Below, one piece after another: positions 33,101 to 41,669 of a stretch of DNA of 64,000 nt; the first letter of the stretch is position 1; each line of letters opens with the position of its first letter. Location: positions 6,982 to 70,981 of the forward strand of contig JAHDVX010000010.1 in the NCBI GenBank assembly GCA_023382455.1, read 5' to 3'. The stretch is from Flavobacteriales bacterium (GTDB lineage Bacteria > Bacteroidota > Bacteroidia > Flavobacteriales_F > PHOS-HE28). The notes beneath the pieces were generated by a model. That model was not told the DNA's origin. It worked only from the letters and a program-made list of their open reading frames with translations, and ran no database searches. Position numbers and translations under genes: made by a program.

Positions 33101-36051
33101 TGCACAGTGGTGGCATCGAGGAAGGTGAGGTCCAGGCTGCCATCGAAACCGCTGCCGAACTTCTGGTCGTTGTTGAAGAAGTCCACGCTGCCCTTCATCT
33201 TCACGCCGCTCACATCGGCTTCCACGTAGATGGAGCCGAGCTCGGTGCCCTCGCGCGTCACCACCAGGCTGTCCAGCGCTTCGATGCGGTTCTTGATGAA
33301 CATGGAGACGCCTCCGGAGATGGGCATCACGCCCTTGCTCAGGTCCATGCCCAGGCCGATGAGCAGCTTGGCGTTGTTCATGTCGCTGCTGTCGAAGTCC
33401 AGCTGGTCGATCAGCACACCGAAGCCGGCCACGGCCAGCGTGGTGGTGCTGAGGCCCGTGCCGAAGTTGCCGATGGCTATGTAGCTGGGCCGGTTGCGCA
33501 CCACGAGCTGCTCGATGGTGATGTCCGTGAGCTTGTTCTTGTCGATGTTGCCGATGAGCGATGCGAAGGAGATGCGGCCGTTGAGCGTGGCTTCGATCAA
33601 GGGGGAACCGTTGCCCAGCGTGATGGCCAGGCCGCTGTTCTCATCCAGGATGAAGCGCGCGTGCCACACATCGAAGCTCAGCGATTCGTTGTCCGCAGCG
33701 AGTGCGAAGCTGTGCAGGGTGTTGCTGCCGGCGTAGTCCACGGAGGCCACATAGATGAGGTCCTCCTCGGCGATGGGCAGGCGCAGGTTGCCGGCAAGCG
33801 CACCGCCCACCAGACTGCTCGCGGCGATCTCGAAGTGCAACGTGTCGATGCTGAAGTTCCAGTTGTCCAGCAGGCCGCTGTTGCGCGGCAGCACACCGCT
33901 CGCCGCGAAGCGACCGCTGAAGCCCGTGTCGTCCACCACCAGGTCGCGCCCGGCGAAGGTGGCGCGGTGGTTGGCGGTATCGGTGCGGTTGGCCCAGCGC
34001 GGCATCACCACCTGCATGCGCTCGATGTAGATGCCCTCCCACTCGGGCGTTTGCGCACCGGGGTGGCCTTCCGGGAACTGCATGCCCTGCAGGTTGCTGC
34101 TGATGCTGTGGTCGATATAGGCCTGCTGCACCTGCATGGTGTAGTCCTGCAGTTCCTTGTACTGGAAGCCCACCACGCCGGATGCGCCCTGGCCCATGGC
34201 GTTGAAGTCGAGCAGGGCCTGCCAGTCGCCCCACTCGGCATACTGCACGGCGAAGGCCGCGAAGAGCGTGTCGTTGGTGGTCTCCCCGGCGGCGTTCACC
34301 GGTTTGAAGAGGGCCGGGTCGAAGAGCGCACGGCCCTGCACATCCACACGCACCAAGCCGTTGCAATCGAAGGTGGCGCGGGTGCCCGCTCCCTGCGCGT
34401 TGGCAGGGTCGAAGGCGAGCCGCACTTCCTCGGTCATCCGGAAGCGCACTTCCTCCATCAGTTCCAGCACGGCCTGGTCCTCACCAACGGCAGGTCCGCC
34501 GGGCGTGAGGCAGAAGTTCTTGCCGAGGAAGCTCAGGAAGCGCGGCTCCTCCAGGTCGTCGGCGAGGCGTTGGATGTGGGCGATGTTGTAGGCGGCACGG
34601 TCGGGGAAGAAGTGCATGCCCACCACCTGCAGGCGGCCGCTCTCCGGACCGATGCTGAAGGGCAGGGTGCTGCCGGTGTTCTGCATCACCGTGGCGGCCT
34701 GATCGATGTACCACTGGGGATCGGTGGCCTGCTGCCAGGCCACATCGCGGTTGCGGCTGAAGCGCACGTTGCGGATGTTGGTGCTGAGGTCGGCCCACGT
34801 TTGGTCGATCCACGAATCGGTGCGCACGACCGCCTCCGCCTGACCGGCCACCGCCACATCGTTGGCGTTCACCTGCAGGCCCGTGAACTGCACCTTGATG
34901 CCGATGGGCAGGTAGCCCGTGGGCTGTATCACGCCTTCACCACTGTAGGTGCCGCTGCCGCTCACCTGCGTGATGGCGAGGATGAAGTGGCCCATGGTCA
35001 CCAGGTCGCCCATGCGCAGGTCCTGCTTCAGGTCGGTGGCGGGCGGGACGGCCACGGCGCAGGGGGACGCACAATCGTAGGTGCCGGGCAAGGTGCCATC
35101 GGTGAGCACCACGCTGCCGGGAACCGTGGGCGGTGGCGGCGGAAGCACATCGCCGTCATTGCCGAAGGGATCGGCCGCGCCGGGTGTGCCGTAGGTGAAG
35201 ACCACCACATCGCTCCAGCCGTCGTTGAGGATGTTGAGCGTGCCGAACTGGCGGTAGGCCCGCACGCGCACAGCGTACTCGTGCCCGTCCAGCAGCTGCG
35301 GATACTCCATGCCGTAGAGGAAGAAGTTGGTGGGGATGTCCAGCTCGCTCAACTGGAGCATGTTGCCGGTGAGGAAGGCATCGTAGGGGTTGATGGGCAG
35401 CCCGGTGATGTCCATCATCTCCAGGCGGTACACCAGGTCCGGCGCGCTCACCGTGGGGGGTATCCAGGTGATGGTGAAGAAGGCCGGATCGGTGTAGGGC
35501 AGCTCCTGGCCGTTGGTGGGGGAGGTGATGATGGGCGGGTCGGCGGTGACCACCACGAAGGGTGCCGAGCAGCCCAGGGGCGACTCGCCGCTGAGCGGCA
35601 GGCCGGTCAGGAAGTCGTAGGCCCGGATGCACAGCGTGTACAAGCCTTCGGGCAGGGCGTTGTCGTTGATCAGGTCCTCCAGCGTGATGCCGCTGTAGAG
35701 CAGGTCGCTCTCGTTGTAGTTGTTGTAGAGGGCCTGCAGCTCGGTGCCCGTGAGCAGGAGCGAGGCGCCCGGTGCCAGTTCGATGGGCGTTTGCGGACGC
35801 GCCTCCGGACGGGTGCGGATGTTCACGCCGTTGCTGCCATCGAGCTCGCTGCCCAGGTACAGCGTGTAGCTCTCGAAGGGGTTGTTGTTCTGCAGGCTGA
35901 TCAGCGTGTTGTCGCCCATGTCCAGCACCTCGTCGGCATGCAGCGGGTAGGGCGGCGCCAGCACCAGCGACACACCGATCGGCAACGGCTGGGCGTGCGC
36001 CACGGACGTGCAGAGCAGGATCCCGAACAGCGCTGCGGCAAGGCCTTTCAT
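30142..36051 (-). CDS. giant TANFOR-domain envelope protein
   Basis: 1969 aa from the ATG at 36051 (MKGLAAALFGILLCTSVAHAQ). An ATG eight codons upstream (36075) is also possible. After the signal peptide, residues ~22-310 match the TANFOR domain pattern known from Bacteroidota: LVLAPPYPLHADEVL, GLYTLCIRAYDFLTG, SPTNGQELPYTDPAFFTITW. The middle (~330-1350) is a very long beta-rich region with repeating beta-helix or shell-like strands and a stretch of Gly/Asn-rich turns. The last ~600 residues are further Ig-like or FN-like modules (HYFTTTTSLTELDLL, YPLHIRLNN). No T9SS sorting domain is seen at the C terminus. It is divergent from the barrel gene at 36251. The function is unknown; its size and context suggest a surface scaffold. 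Confidence 0.82.
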   Translation of the reverse strand: MKGLAAALFGILLCTSVAHAQPLPIGVSLVLAPPYPLHADEVLDMGDNTLISLQNNNPFESYTLYLGSELDGSNGVNIRTRPEARPQTPIELAPGASLLLTGTELQALYNNYNESDLLYSGITLEDLINDNALPEGLYTLCIRAYDFLTGLPLSGESPLGCSAPFVVVTADPPIITSPTNGQELPYTDPAFFTITWIPPTVSAPDLVYRLEMMDITGLPINPYDAFLTGNMLQLSELDIPTNFFLYGMEYPQLLDGHEYAVRVRAYRQFGTLNILNDGWSDVVVFTYGTPGAADPFGNDGDVLPPPPPTVPGSVVLTDGTLPGTYDCASPCAVAVPPATDLKQDLRMGDLVTMGHFILAITQVSGSGTYSGEGVIQPTGYLPIGIKVQFTGLQVNANDVAVAGQAEAVVRTDSWIDQTWADLSTNIRNVRFSRNRDVAWQQATDPQWYIDQAATVMQNTGSTLPFSIGPESGRLQVVGMHFFPDRAAYNIAHIQRLADDLEEPRFLSFLGKNFCLTPGGPAVGEDQAVLELMEEVRFRMTEEVRLAFDPANAQGAGTRATFDCNGLVRVDVQGRALFDPALFKPVNAAGETTNDTLFAAFAVQYAEWGDWQALLDFNAMGQGASGVVGFQYKELQDYTMQVQQAYIDHSISSNLQGMQFPEGHPGAQTPEWEGIYIERMQVVMPRWANRTDTANHRATFAGRDLVVDDTGFSGRFAASGVLPRNSGLLDNWNFSIDTLHFEIAASSLVGGALAGNLRLPIAEEDLIYVASVDYAGSNTLHSFALAADNESLSFDVWHARFILDENSGLAITLGNGSPLIEATLNGRISFASLIGNIDKNKLTDITIEQLVVRNRPSYIAIGNFGTGLSTTTLAVAGFGVLIDQLDFDSSDMNNAKLLIGLGMDLSKGVMPISGGVSMFIKNRIEALDSLVVTREGTELGSIYVEADVSGVKMKGSVDFFNNDQKFGSGFDGSLDLTFLDATTVQGNVLFGNVEENNATTTYWYAFGMVGLSTPFPLATPLDLYAFGGGAYWNMEMNGSPPGPRTMAQQNVNARELFNVKKNTAGIQAAVILGLTPESTTFNADATLTVQFNTGTGGLGLIALNGNGYVMEAIETANEETAMVYTTLDVEYNFSTKTFSTDLVLNGNVPKAAPLFEVNGHVSFYRSPTLWYFKAGTPAEPIGLGIDVWPLSATAGAYFMTGQQLPPPVLPAAVQDFFNFTPNMVGNLAQGLGIGFMTGAHIDAEGDFTAIGTGLQVDVLCGADLAMMSYELCTCNGSTDFGINKWYAQGMAYLIGGARLTAFTADIASIQVGIIVEAAFPRPNYVHGIIRAEAEVLFWDSDIEEDFTIGAPCDMQPLPNANVLVQRQELELESVDMIAGVTPSHMASFVPLTAQPVINWHVKQGEQREYVYPNGMGGLIQKKFRFNLGAKWLRQNDQGSFVEQGNFQIDQDSENDTWTLRLVTSSGAPSQMNGSRGYKVRATAAIEEWVGTGWVPARYLQGTQAGQPIVQQREHYFTTTTSLTELDLLTIDYTKPYPRQRFLPYNDLPQGIIKFNIDQQPRFQDFTDCGFELFMRLARIDGQGTPVEVPVNTDHELKVLFDMPVMQAEKIYDLSIVARREATPTQLQNETRPACKLSPSNLQLLMPNVANVNTATYQATVNLDTYAGMQQYTAFDPTVAMAAAGIEATVVQEKTLHTIHYRTSKYATGAAKLNSIQPVSVTPVTTYAPYYTRNGGWEALKDLRIALTAGEGFDRYDVLGHPFVASGSFTSAVYEFGSDHCSFDGSYGNAWTGRVCNEIYGLVQQGNGMGSTGGGSLFNPAQVAVAGFVNSLPKLGKVDLRTDATAPAGIKHLQPLLSDAEVGLSGSTTSTTPTSFPVFLPPYDPFAPTMPIQPAPATTRLELVWRPERSAYEALTLIQNNPMGLPKPPVGYQFPHMTDGNYPLHIRLNNISNSIVQSTSGTRTLQLNIDL

Positions 36052-36238
36052 GCGGTGATGGAAGAGGGTTCGCATGCCAACGAAGGTGACCGGAACCATC
36101 CGCCCCGGCAAGCCGTGCAAGGGCTCCATTGAGCCGTTGGTGCGATCCATTGAGCAGTTCACGATCACCGTTTAGCCCGTGGTGCGAAATGATGCGAAAG
36201 GCACGTCTTCACAAGCCTTCCGGACATTTTGTGCCCAC

Positions 36239-36246
36239 TACTTTCC
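36239..36246 (+). promoter_or_regulatory. possible near-leaderless -7 box TACTTTCC
   Basis: TACTTTCC has one mismatch from TAnnTTTG/TAnnTTCG and ends four bases before the GTG at 36251. It lies in the 199-bp divergent gap between the TANFOR gene and the barrel gene. CACCTTCG at 36081-36088 on the minus strand is a weak counterpart for the TANFOR gene. Confidence 0.25.
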
Positions 36247-36250
36247 CGCT

Positions 36251-37900
36251 GTGAACAGCACGCGTCACAGCCTTTGGGCCTTCGCCTTGGCACTGCTGCC
36301 TGTGCTTGCCGTGGCACAGACCGTGGACCCCAATGCCGATCCCGTGCGCATCTCCGGCGCCCTGGGTGGCACGCTCAGCGGCTACCGGATGAACGGCATC
36401 AACGCGCGCCAGCAACCGCTCGGCTATTCCCTCAGCGGCACGCTCAACCTGTCCATCTATGGGTGGTCGCTTCCCTTCTCCGTGGCCATCAGCCGCCAGG
36501 GCAGCACCTTCTCGCAGCCCTTCACACGCTTCGGTGTGAGCCCCGAGTACAAGTGGGTGAAGCTGCACGCAGGGCACCGCAACCTGCGCTTCTCGGAGTT
36601 CACGCTCAACAACGTCACCTTCCTCGGCGGTGGGGTGGAGCTGCGGCCCAGGGCCTTCCGCTTCAGTGCGATGTACGGCATGCTGCAACCCGCCCAGCGC
36701 GCCGATGAGAACCGCTACGGCGTGGCCCAGTACAAGCGCATGGGCTACGGTGCGCTGCTGGGGCTGGGGAAGAAGAACACCTTCGACCTTACCTTCTTCC
36801 GTGCCGAGGACGATGTGCGCTCGCTGCCCCTGCTGGACAGCCTGCAGCGCCTCACCCCACAGGCCAGCACCACCATCGGGCTGCGGTCGCGGGTGCAGTT
36901 CGCGAAGGACCGGCTGGTGCTGGATGCCGACATCGCGGTGGGTGCTTACACACGCGACCTGAACGCGCCGCGCCTGGACCCGGACCTCTACACCGACCGG
37001 CCCATCGTGGGCGAGCTCGGCTTCAACTACGCCAGTAATGTGGCGGGTGCCGGTGCCGTGGCGTTGGACTACGTGAAGGACAAGTTCACCACCGGCGTGC
37101 AGTACCGCCTTGTGCAGCCCGGCTTCCGCACGCTGGGCGCCAACTACCTGCTGAGCGATGTGGAGCAGATCACCCTGCGCACCGCCTTCCCGCTGGCCAA
37201 GGACAAGCTGCAGCTCAGCGGCCAGTTCGGGGTGCAGCGCAACAACCTCGGCGATCGCCGCTTCGCCGGCACGGCCCGCAACATCGGGTCCGCCAACGTG
37301 GCCTACCGCCCTTCCACGCGTGTGTCCTTCAACCTCAACTACGCCAACTTCAGCGTGTACCAGACCTTGCTGCTGGACACGCTCTTCGCCGACTCGGTGC
37401 TCATCGACCAGGTGAACCACCAGGTGAACGTCTCCACCCTGTACCAGTACGGCGACGCGAAGCGTCAGCACAGCTGGAGCCTGATGACCGGCTACCAGCA
37501 GCTCACCGACCGCAGCGATGGCCCCACCGACCTGGGCAACCGCCTGCTGAACCTGAACCTGCAGTACCAGCTGCGCTGGCTCGCCAGCCGCTGGGGACTG
37601 GTGCTGGGTGCCAACTATAACGACTACAGCGCGCTGCTCACCACCAACGAACGCTATGGCGCCACCGTGGGCGCCACACGTGCATTGAAGCAGGACAAGC
37701 TGCTGCTGCGCCTCACGCACACCTGGAACCGCAGCCAGCTGCCCGACCGCACGGACGACATCCACAGCACCAACTTCATGCTGAACTACCGCATCAGCAC
37801 CAAGCATTCCATCCTGCTCAGCGCGGGCAACATCCGGCGCGAAGGACTGCAGGCATTCACCGAAACACGCGGCACCATCGGCTACCGCATGCGCTTCTGA
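36251..37900 (+). CDS. outer-membrane beta-barrel protein
   Basis: 549 aa from the GTG at 36251, which gives signal peptide VNSTRHSLWAFALALLPVLAVAQ. The longer frame from the GTG at 36179 lacks one. The mature chain consists almost entirely of alternating amphipathic strands separated by short turns, for example RVSFNLNYANFSVYQ, LNLNLQYQLRW and LLLRLTHTWNRSQL. It ends in GTIGYRMRF, a terminal Phe strand typical of outer-membrane insertion. No plug domain or substrate motif is recognised. Three cargo genes follow on the same strand at 25-64 bp spacing. It stands opposite the TANFOR-FN3 genes, so a joint role is plausible. Confidence 0.8.
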   Translation: MNSTRHSLWAFALALLPVLAVAQTVDPNADPVRISGALGGTLSGYRMNGINARQQPLGYSLSGTLNLSIYGWSLPFSVAISRQGSTFSQPFTRFGVSPEYKWVKLHAGHRNLRFSEFTLNNVTFLGGGVELRPRAFRFSAMYGMLQPAQRADENRYGVAQYKRMGYGALLGLGKKNTFDLTFFRAEDDVRSLPLLDSLQRLTPQASTTIGLRSRVQFAKDRLVLDADIAVGAYTRDLNAPRLDPDLYTDRPIVGELGFNYASNVAGAGAVALDYVKDKFTTGVQYRLVQPGFRTLGANYLLSDVEQITLRTAFPLAKDKLQLSGQFGVQRNNLGDRRFAGTARNIGSANVAYRPSTRVSFNLNYANFSVYQTLLLDTLFADSVLIDQVNHQVNVSTLYQYGDAKRQHSWSLMTGYQQLTDRSDGPTDLGNRLLNLNLQYQLRWLASRWGLVLGANYNDYSALLTTNERYGATVGATRALKQDKLLLRLTHTWNRSQLPDRTDDIHSTNFMLNYRISTKHSILLSAGNIRREGLQAFTETRGTIGYRMRF

Positions 37901-37924
37901 ACCCAGGACCAACACTCCCGACCC

Positions 37925-38935
37925 ATGATCCGGACCCTTACCCCGCTTGCACTGCTCACCGCCACGGGCCTCCTGGCTCAGCCCACCATCCCGCAGATCA
38001 CCCTGAACGCAGGCGATCAATTGGTGATCGACGCCGCCTTCCCGATCACCGGGGCCGGACCGGGAGGCAACAGCGTCACATGGAATTTCGCCGACCCGGG
38101 GTTCAGCAGCACGCAATGGACCTACACGGCGATACCTGCTGCCAGTGCACCCATGGCCGCTGATTTTCCTGGCTCCATCATGGCCTTCTACGCAGAGATC
38201 GACCAGGATTTTATACTTCATGCCTTTTTTGATCTCGCCAATGGCTTTACCGATCATGGCGAACACGTGAGCGATGGCGTGTCCGGCATGAGCAGCGTGA
38301 ACACCGACCCCATGACCTTCTATACAACTCCGCTTTTGGCGACGAGCAGCGGATCGGACACCTATGGTTCCATGGAGGAATTCGCCGGTTTCCCGGCAAC
38401 GCTGTCGGGTGTGCATAACTGGACCGTGGATGGCTACGGTACGCTCATTCTGCCCAATGCCACCTATACCAACGTGCTGCGGATCCATGCCCAACAGGTG
38501 GAGACGCTCTACGTGGATCTGGGTGCGCCCTTTGAGCTGGTCACTTCGCGTGAAGAGTGGTGGTGGGTGAAAGCGGGAATACCACTGCCCCTGCTCGTGT
38601 TCTCCCTGGAGACCGATGAGTTCGGTACCGAGATCGGGGCCACGGCCGCGATGGTGAGCTTCAGCAGCGCCACCTCCATTGCCGAACAGGCGGAGCTGCC
38701 CCTGCGCATCCACCCGAACCCCGCGCACGATGCGGTGATCCTTGAACTGGATGCCAGCGGCACGGTGGAGTACCGCCTGCTGGATGCCGTGGGTCGCCAG
38801 GTGCGCCAGGGCCAGCTGGCCACGGGCGCCACATCCCGCCATGTCCTCGATGTGGCCGCACTGAACCCCGGCCTCTATCACCTGGAGGTGCGCAGTGCGG
38901 ATGGCATCGGCACCGCCCGCCTCATCATCGAATGA
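37925..38935 (+). CDS. T9SS cargo protein of unknown function
   Basis: 336 aa. Signal peptide 1-18 (MIRTLTPLALLTATGLLA). The central ~230 residues are beta-rich with no recognised motif and carry a tryptophan cluster (REEWWWVKAG). The last ~80 residues are a type A sorting domain (LPLRIHPNPAHDAVIL to LNPGLYHLEV). A 24-bp gap after the barrel gene and a 29-bp gap to the next cargo gene suggest co-transcription. Confidence 0.8.
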   Translation: MIRTLTPLALLTATGLLAQPTIPQITLNAGDQLVIDAAFPITGAGPGGNSVTWNFADPGFSSTQWTYTAIPAASAPMAADFPGSIMAFYAEIDQDFILHAFFDLANGFTDHGEHVSDGVSGMSSVNTDPMTFYTTPLLATSSGSDTYGSMEEFAGFPATLSGVHNWTVDGYGTLILPNATYTNVLRIHAQQVETLYVDLGAPFELVTSREEWWWVKAGIPLPLLVFSLETDEFGTEIGATAAMVSFSSATSIAEQAELPLRIHPNPAHDAVILELDASGTVEYRLLDAVGRQVRQGQLATGATSRHVLDVAALNPGLYHLEVRSADGIGTARLIIE

Positions 38936-38964
38936 CCGTCCACGGAACACTGAACCTCTCCACC

Positions 38965-40182
38965 ATGCAACGCCAGCTCGCCCTTCTCGCCTGCACCGCA
39001 GCGCTCGTCCCCTTCGCATCCGCCCAGAGTTGCCTGCCCGAAGGCCTCGTCCTCACCTCCCAGGCCCAGGTGAACAGCTTCCCCACGGACCATCCGGGCT
39101 GCACCACCCTGGAGGGGAACCTGCAGATCGGGCCCGGCTCCGTCACCAACCTCGCGCCCCTGGCACAGCTCACCGCGGTGGAAGGCTACCTCCAGGTGGG
39201 GCTCAACCCGCAGCTCACCACCCTCGCCGGCCTGGAGAACATCACCAGCGTGGGGGGCAGCCTCGGCATCACCGGCAATGCCCAGCTTACCGACCTCAGC
39301 GGCCTGGCCGGCCTCACCACGGTGGGCGGCCTGATGGAGGTGAGCGCCAACAACAACCTCACCAGCCTCGCGGGCCTGCAGAACATCACCAGCGTGGGCA
39401 GCTACCTGGACATTTCGGACAGCCCGGGCCTTACCGACCTGCAGGGCCTGGAGGGGATCGAGACCATCAGCGGCTCGCTCATCATCCGCGACAACCCCGC
39501 ACTGGCCAGCATGCAGGGCCTGGCGCCCACCAGCATCGGCGGCGGCTTGGACCTGATGAACAACCCGCAGCTCATGGACCTGAGCGCCGCCGCAGGGCTC
39601 ACCTCGCTCGGCGGGCCCTTGTCGCTCAACGACAATACGGCCATCCTCAGCCTGCAGGAGCTCTCCGGCATCACGGCCATCAACGGCGTGCTCAGGGTCA
39701 TGGGCAGTTCGGGGCTCATGTCGCTCGACGGCCTGCAGAACATCGATCCCGCCACCATCCTCAACCTCATCATCGTGAACAACCCCGGGCTGTTCCAATG
39801 CGCGGCGGAGAACCTCTGCGACTACCTCGCCATCCCGGCCAGCATGGCCAACATCACGGGCAATGCCACCGGCTGCTCCTCGCGGGCCGAGGTGGAGGAG
39901 GCCTGCACCCTGCTGTCCGTGGAGGAGGGGATGCATATAGAGCCCGCCTTGAGCGTGTTCCCCAATCCCTCCAACGGTCTGGTGCATGTGCAGGTGGAAG
40001 GGCAGGGCAGCATGGAGCTCCGCGTGATCGATCTGAGCGGCCGCACCGCGCATGCCGAGCGCCTGGTGGCGACGGGCACATCCACCCATGTCATCGACCT
40101 GGCGCACTTGGCCACCGGCATCTACACCCTGCGCCTCGATCATTCGACCGGCTCGTTCACCACACGCCTTGTACACCACTAA
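38965..40182 (+). CDS. T9SS cargo protein with receptor-L/LRR-like repeats
   Basis: 405 aa from the ATG at 38965 (MQRQLALLACTAALVPFASA, signal peptide). The open frame starts 33 bases earlier and would overlap the previous stop, without improving the signal. Residues ~40-300 are repeats of ~23-24 residues with L-x-x-L-x-x-L and I-x-G-x-L-x-I patterns, for example LAGLENITSVGGSLGITGN. This is the solenoid of receptor L-domain/LRR-like surface proteins. The last ~80 residues (LSVFPNPSNGLV onward) are a type A sorting domain. It probably binds a ligand or surface by the solenoid. Confidence 0.85.
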   Translation: MQRQLALLACTAALVPFASAQSCLPEGLVLTSQAQVNSFPTDHPGCTTLEGNLQIGPGSVTNLAPLAQLTAVEGYLQVGLNPQLTTLAGLENITSVGGSLGITGNAQLTDLSGLAGLTTVGGLMEVSANNNLTSLAGLQNITSVGSYLDISDSPGLTDLQGLEGIETISGSLIIRDNPALASMQGLAPTSIGGGLDLMNNPQLMDLSAAAGLTSLGGPLSLNDNTAILSLQELSGITAINGVLRVMGSSGLMSLDGLQNIDPATILNLIIVNNPGLFQCAAENLCDYLAIPASMANITGNATGCSSRAEVEEACTLLSVEEGMHIEPALSVFPNPSNGLVHVQVEGQGSMELRVIDLSGRTAHAERLVATGTSTHVIDLAHLATGIYTLRLDHSTGSFTTRLVHH

Positions 40183-40194
40183 CCCGCCCATACC

Positions 40195-41629
40195 ATGAAG
40201 AACCTTTTCCCCCTTGCGCTCGGCCGCCTCACCTTCCATGCAGCGCAGGCCCAACCCGGCACCCTCGACCTCAGCTTCGATCCGGGCACCAGCGTGGAGA
40301 CCCCCGGAGCCGTGGAGGCCATCGCCATCCAGGCCGATGGGAAGCTCGTCGCCGTGGGTGGCTTCCTCACCTACAATGGCAACCCGAGCAAGAACATCGT
40401 GCGCATCAACCCCGATGGCGGCTACGATGATAGCTTCCAGGTGGGTGCAGGCTTCACCGGATCATCCGATCCTGCTGGTGCCACGGGGCGCTGCGATGCC
40501 GTCACCGTGCAAGCGGACGGCAAGATCCTGGTGGGCGGGGGTTACAACAGCTACAACGACACCGCCGCGCGAAGGATCGCACGGCTGCTTCCTGATGGAA
40601 GCCTGGACCCGGAGTTCATCACCGGCTTCGGTTTTCAACAACATCGTGTATGACATCCACGTGCTCCCCGATGGGCGCATCCTCTGCGTGGGGCAGTTCA
40701 CCCAGTACAATGGCGTGAACCGCAGCAAGGTGGCCATCCTTCTCCCGGACGGATCGCTCGACCCCAGCTTCGTGCCACCGGCCATGGATGCGAACGCGTT
40801 CACGGCCGCCGTGCAGGATGATGGCAAGCTGCTCATCGGTGGCACCCTCACCACCGTAGGGGGTGCCCCTGCCGGTCGCCTGGTGCGCTTGAACCCCGAT
40901 GGTACGGTGGATGCTTCCTTCCCTCAAGGAACTGGTTTCAATGCCTTGGTACTGGCGATCCACCTCATGGACGACGGACGCATCCTGGTGGGTGGTGGCT
41001 TCACCGAGTTCGATGGACAGCCGAAGCAGCGGATCGCGCGCTTGATGCCCGATGGAACACTGGACCCCACCTTCAACGCCGCTGCCTCCGCCAGTGATCA
41101 GGTACGCGGCATCGTGGAGGATGCGCAAGGTCGCTTCATCATCACGGGCAACTTCCTCCAGGTGAACGGGCAGCCGCGTGGCCGCGTGGCGCGTTTGCTC
41201 GCCAACGGCAACCTGGATGACTCCTTCATTACACCGAACGGCGTCAGCAACACCATCCAGGACGTCCTGCTGCGGCCCGATGGCAAGCTCGTCATCGGCG
41301 GTTACTTCACCGCCGTGGAGTCCTTTCCGCGCAGGAGTATCGCCCGCCTCAACACCAGCGGTTCCACCGGCCTGGGCGAGCAGGCAGCGCCGCACTTCAT
41401 CCCCTACCCCAACCCATCCCATGGTCCGGTCTCGATCCGCGGTACCCTGGAAGGAGGGATCGATCTCCGCGTGCTGGATGCCGCCGGCAGATCGGTCTAC
41501 GGGACACGCCTGCAAGGCAACGGAGCGGAACCCGTGCAGATGGACCTGGGCGGCATGGCGCCCGGTGTATACATGATCCAGCTGCGCACCAAGCACGGCA
41601 CGGCCACGCAGATGGTGGTGCGGGAGTGA
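40195..41629 (+). CDS. delta-60-repeat T9SS cargo, frameshifted near 40632
   Basis: About 477 codons once a frameshift is repaired. The reading frame from 40195 ends at 40653, while the matching continuation lies in the next frame from ~40636 to 41629. A run of four T at 40632-40635 is one base too long; with three, the reading is GFGFNNIVYDIHV without interruption. The N terminus (MKNLFPLALGRLTFHAAQAQ) is signal-like. Residues ~25-395 are delta-60 repeats of ~50-60 residues, such as QADGKLVAVGGF, NPDGTVDASF and RPDGKLVIGGYF, a propeller-like array. The last ~80 residues (FIPYPNPSHGPV onward) are a sorting domain. The shift may be a sequencing error in a homopolymer or a true inactivating change. 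Confidence 0.8.
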
Positions 41630-41669
41630 TCTTGGGGGTTGAGGCTTGGCAACCTCCGGTTCGCCCCTT

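Noticed and set aside
30958-36132. 1724-codon plus-strand open frame opposite the TANFOR gene
   Set aside because: It consists of His/Val/Gly/Glu-rich filler and has no signal peptide or repeats with sense. The minus strand carries the real TANFOR protein.
38895-40430. 511-codon plus-strand frame overlapping the LRR-like cargo gene
   Set aside because: It is rich in Arg/Pro/His/Gln, lies in another frame of a gene with regular solenoid repeats and a sorting domain, and has no signal peptide.
41630-41669. Possible terminator in the convergent gap between the delta-60 gene and the HD gene
   Set aside because: Only 4-bp stems (GAGG/CCTC) are present and no T run follows.
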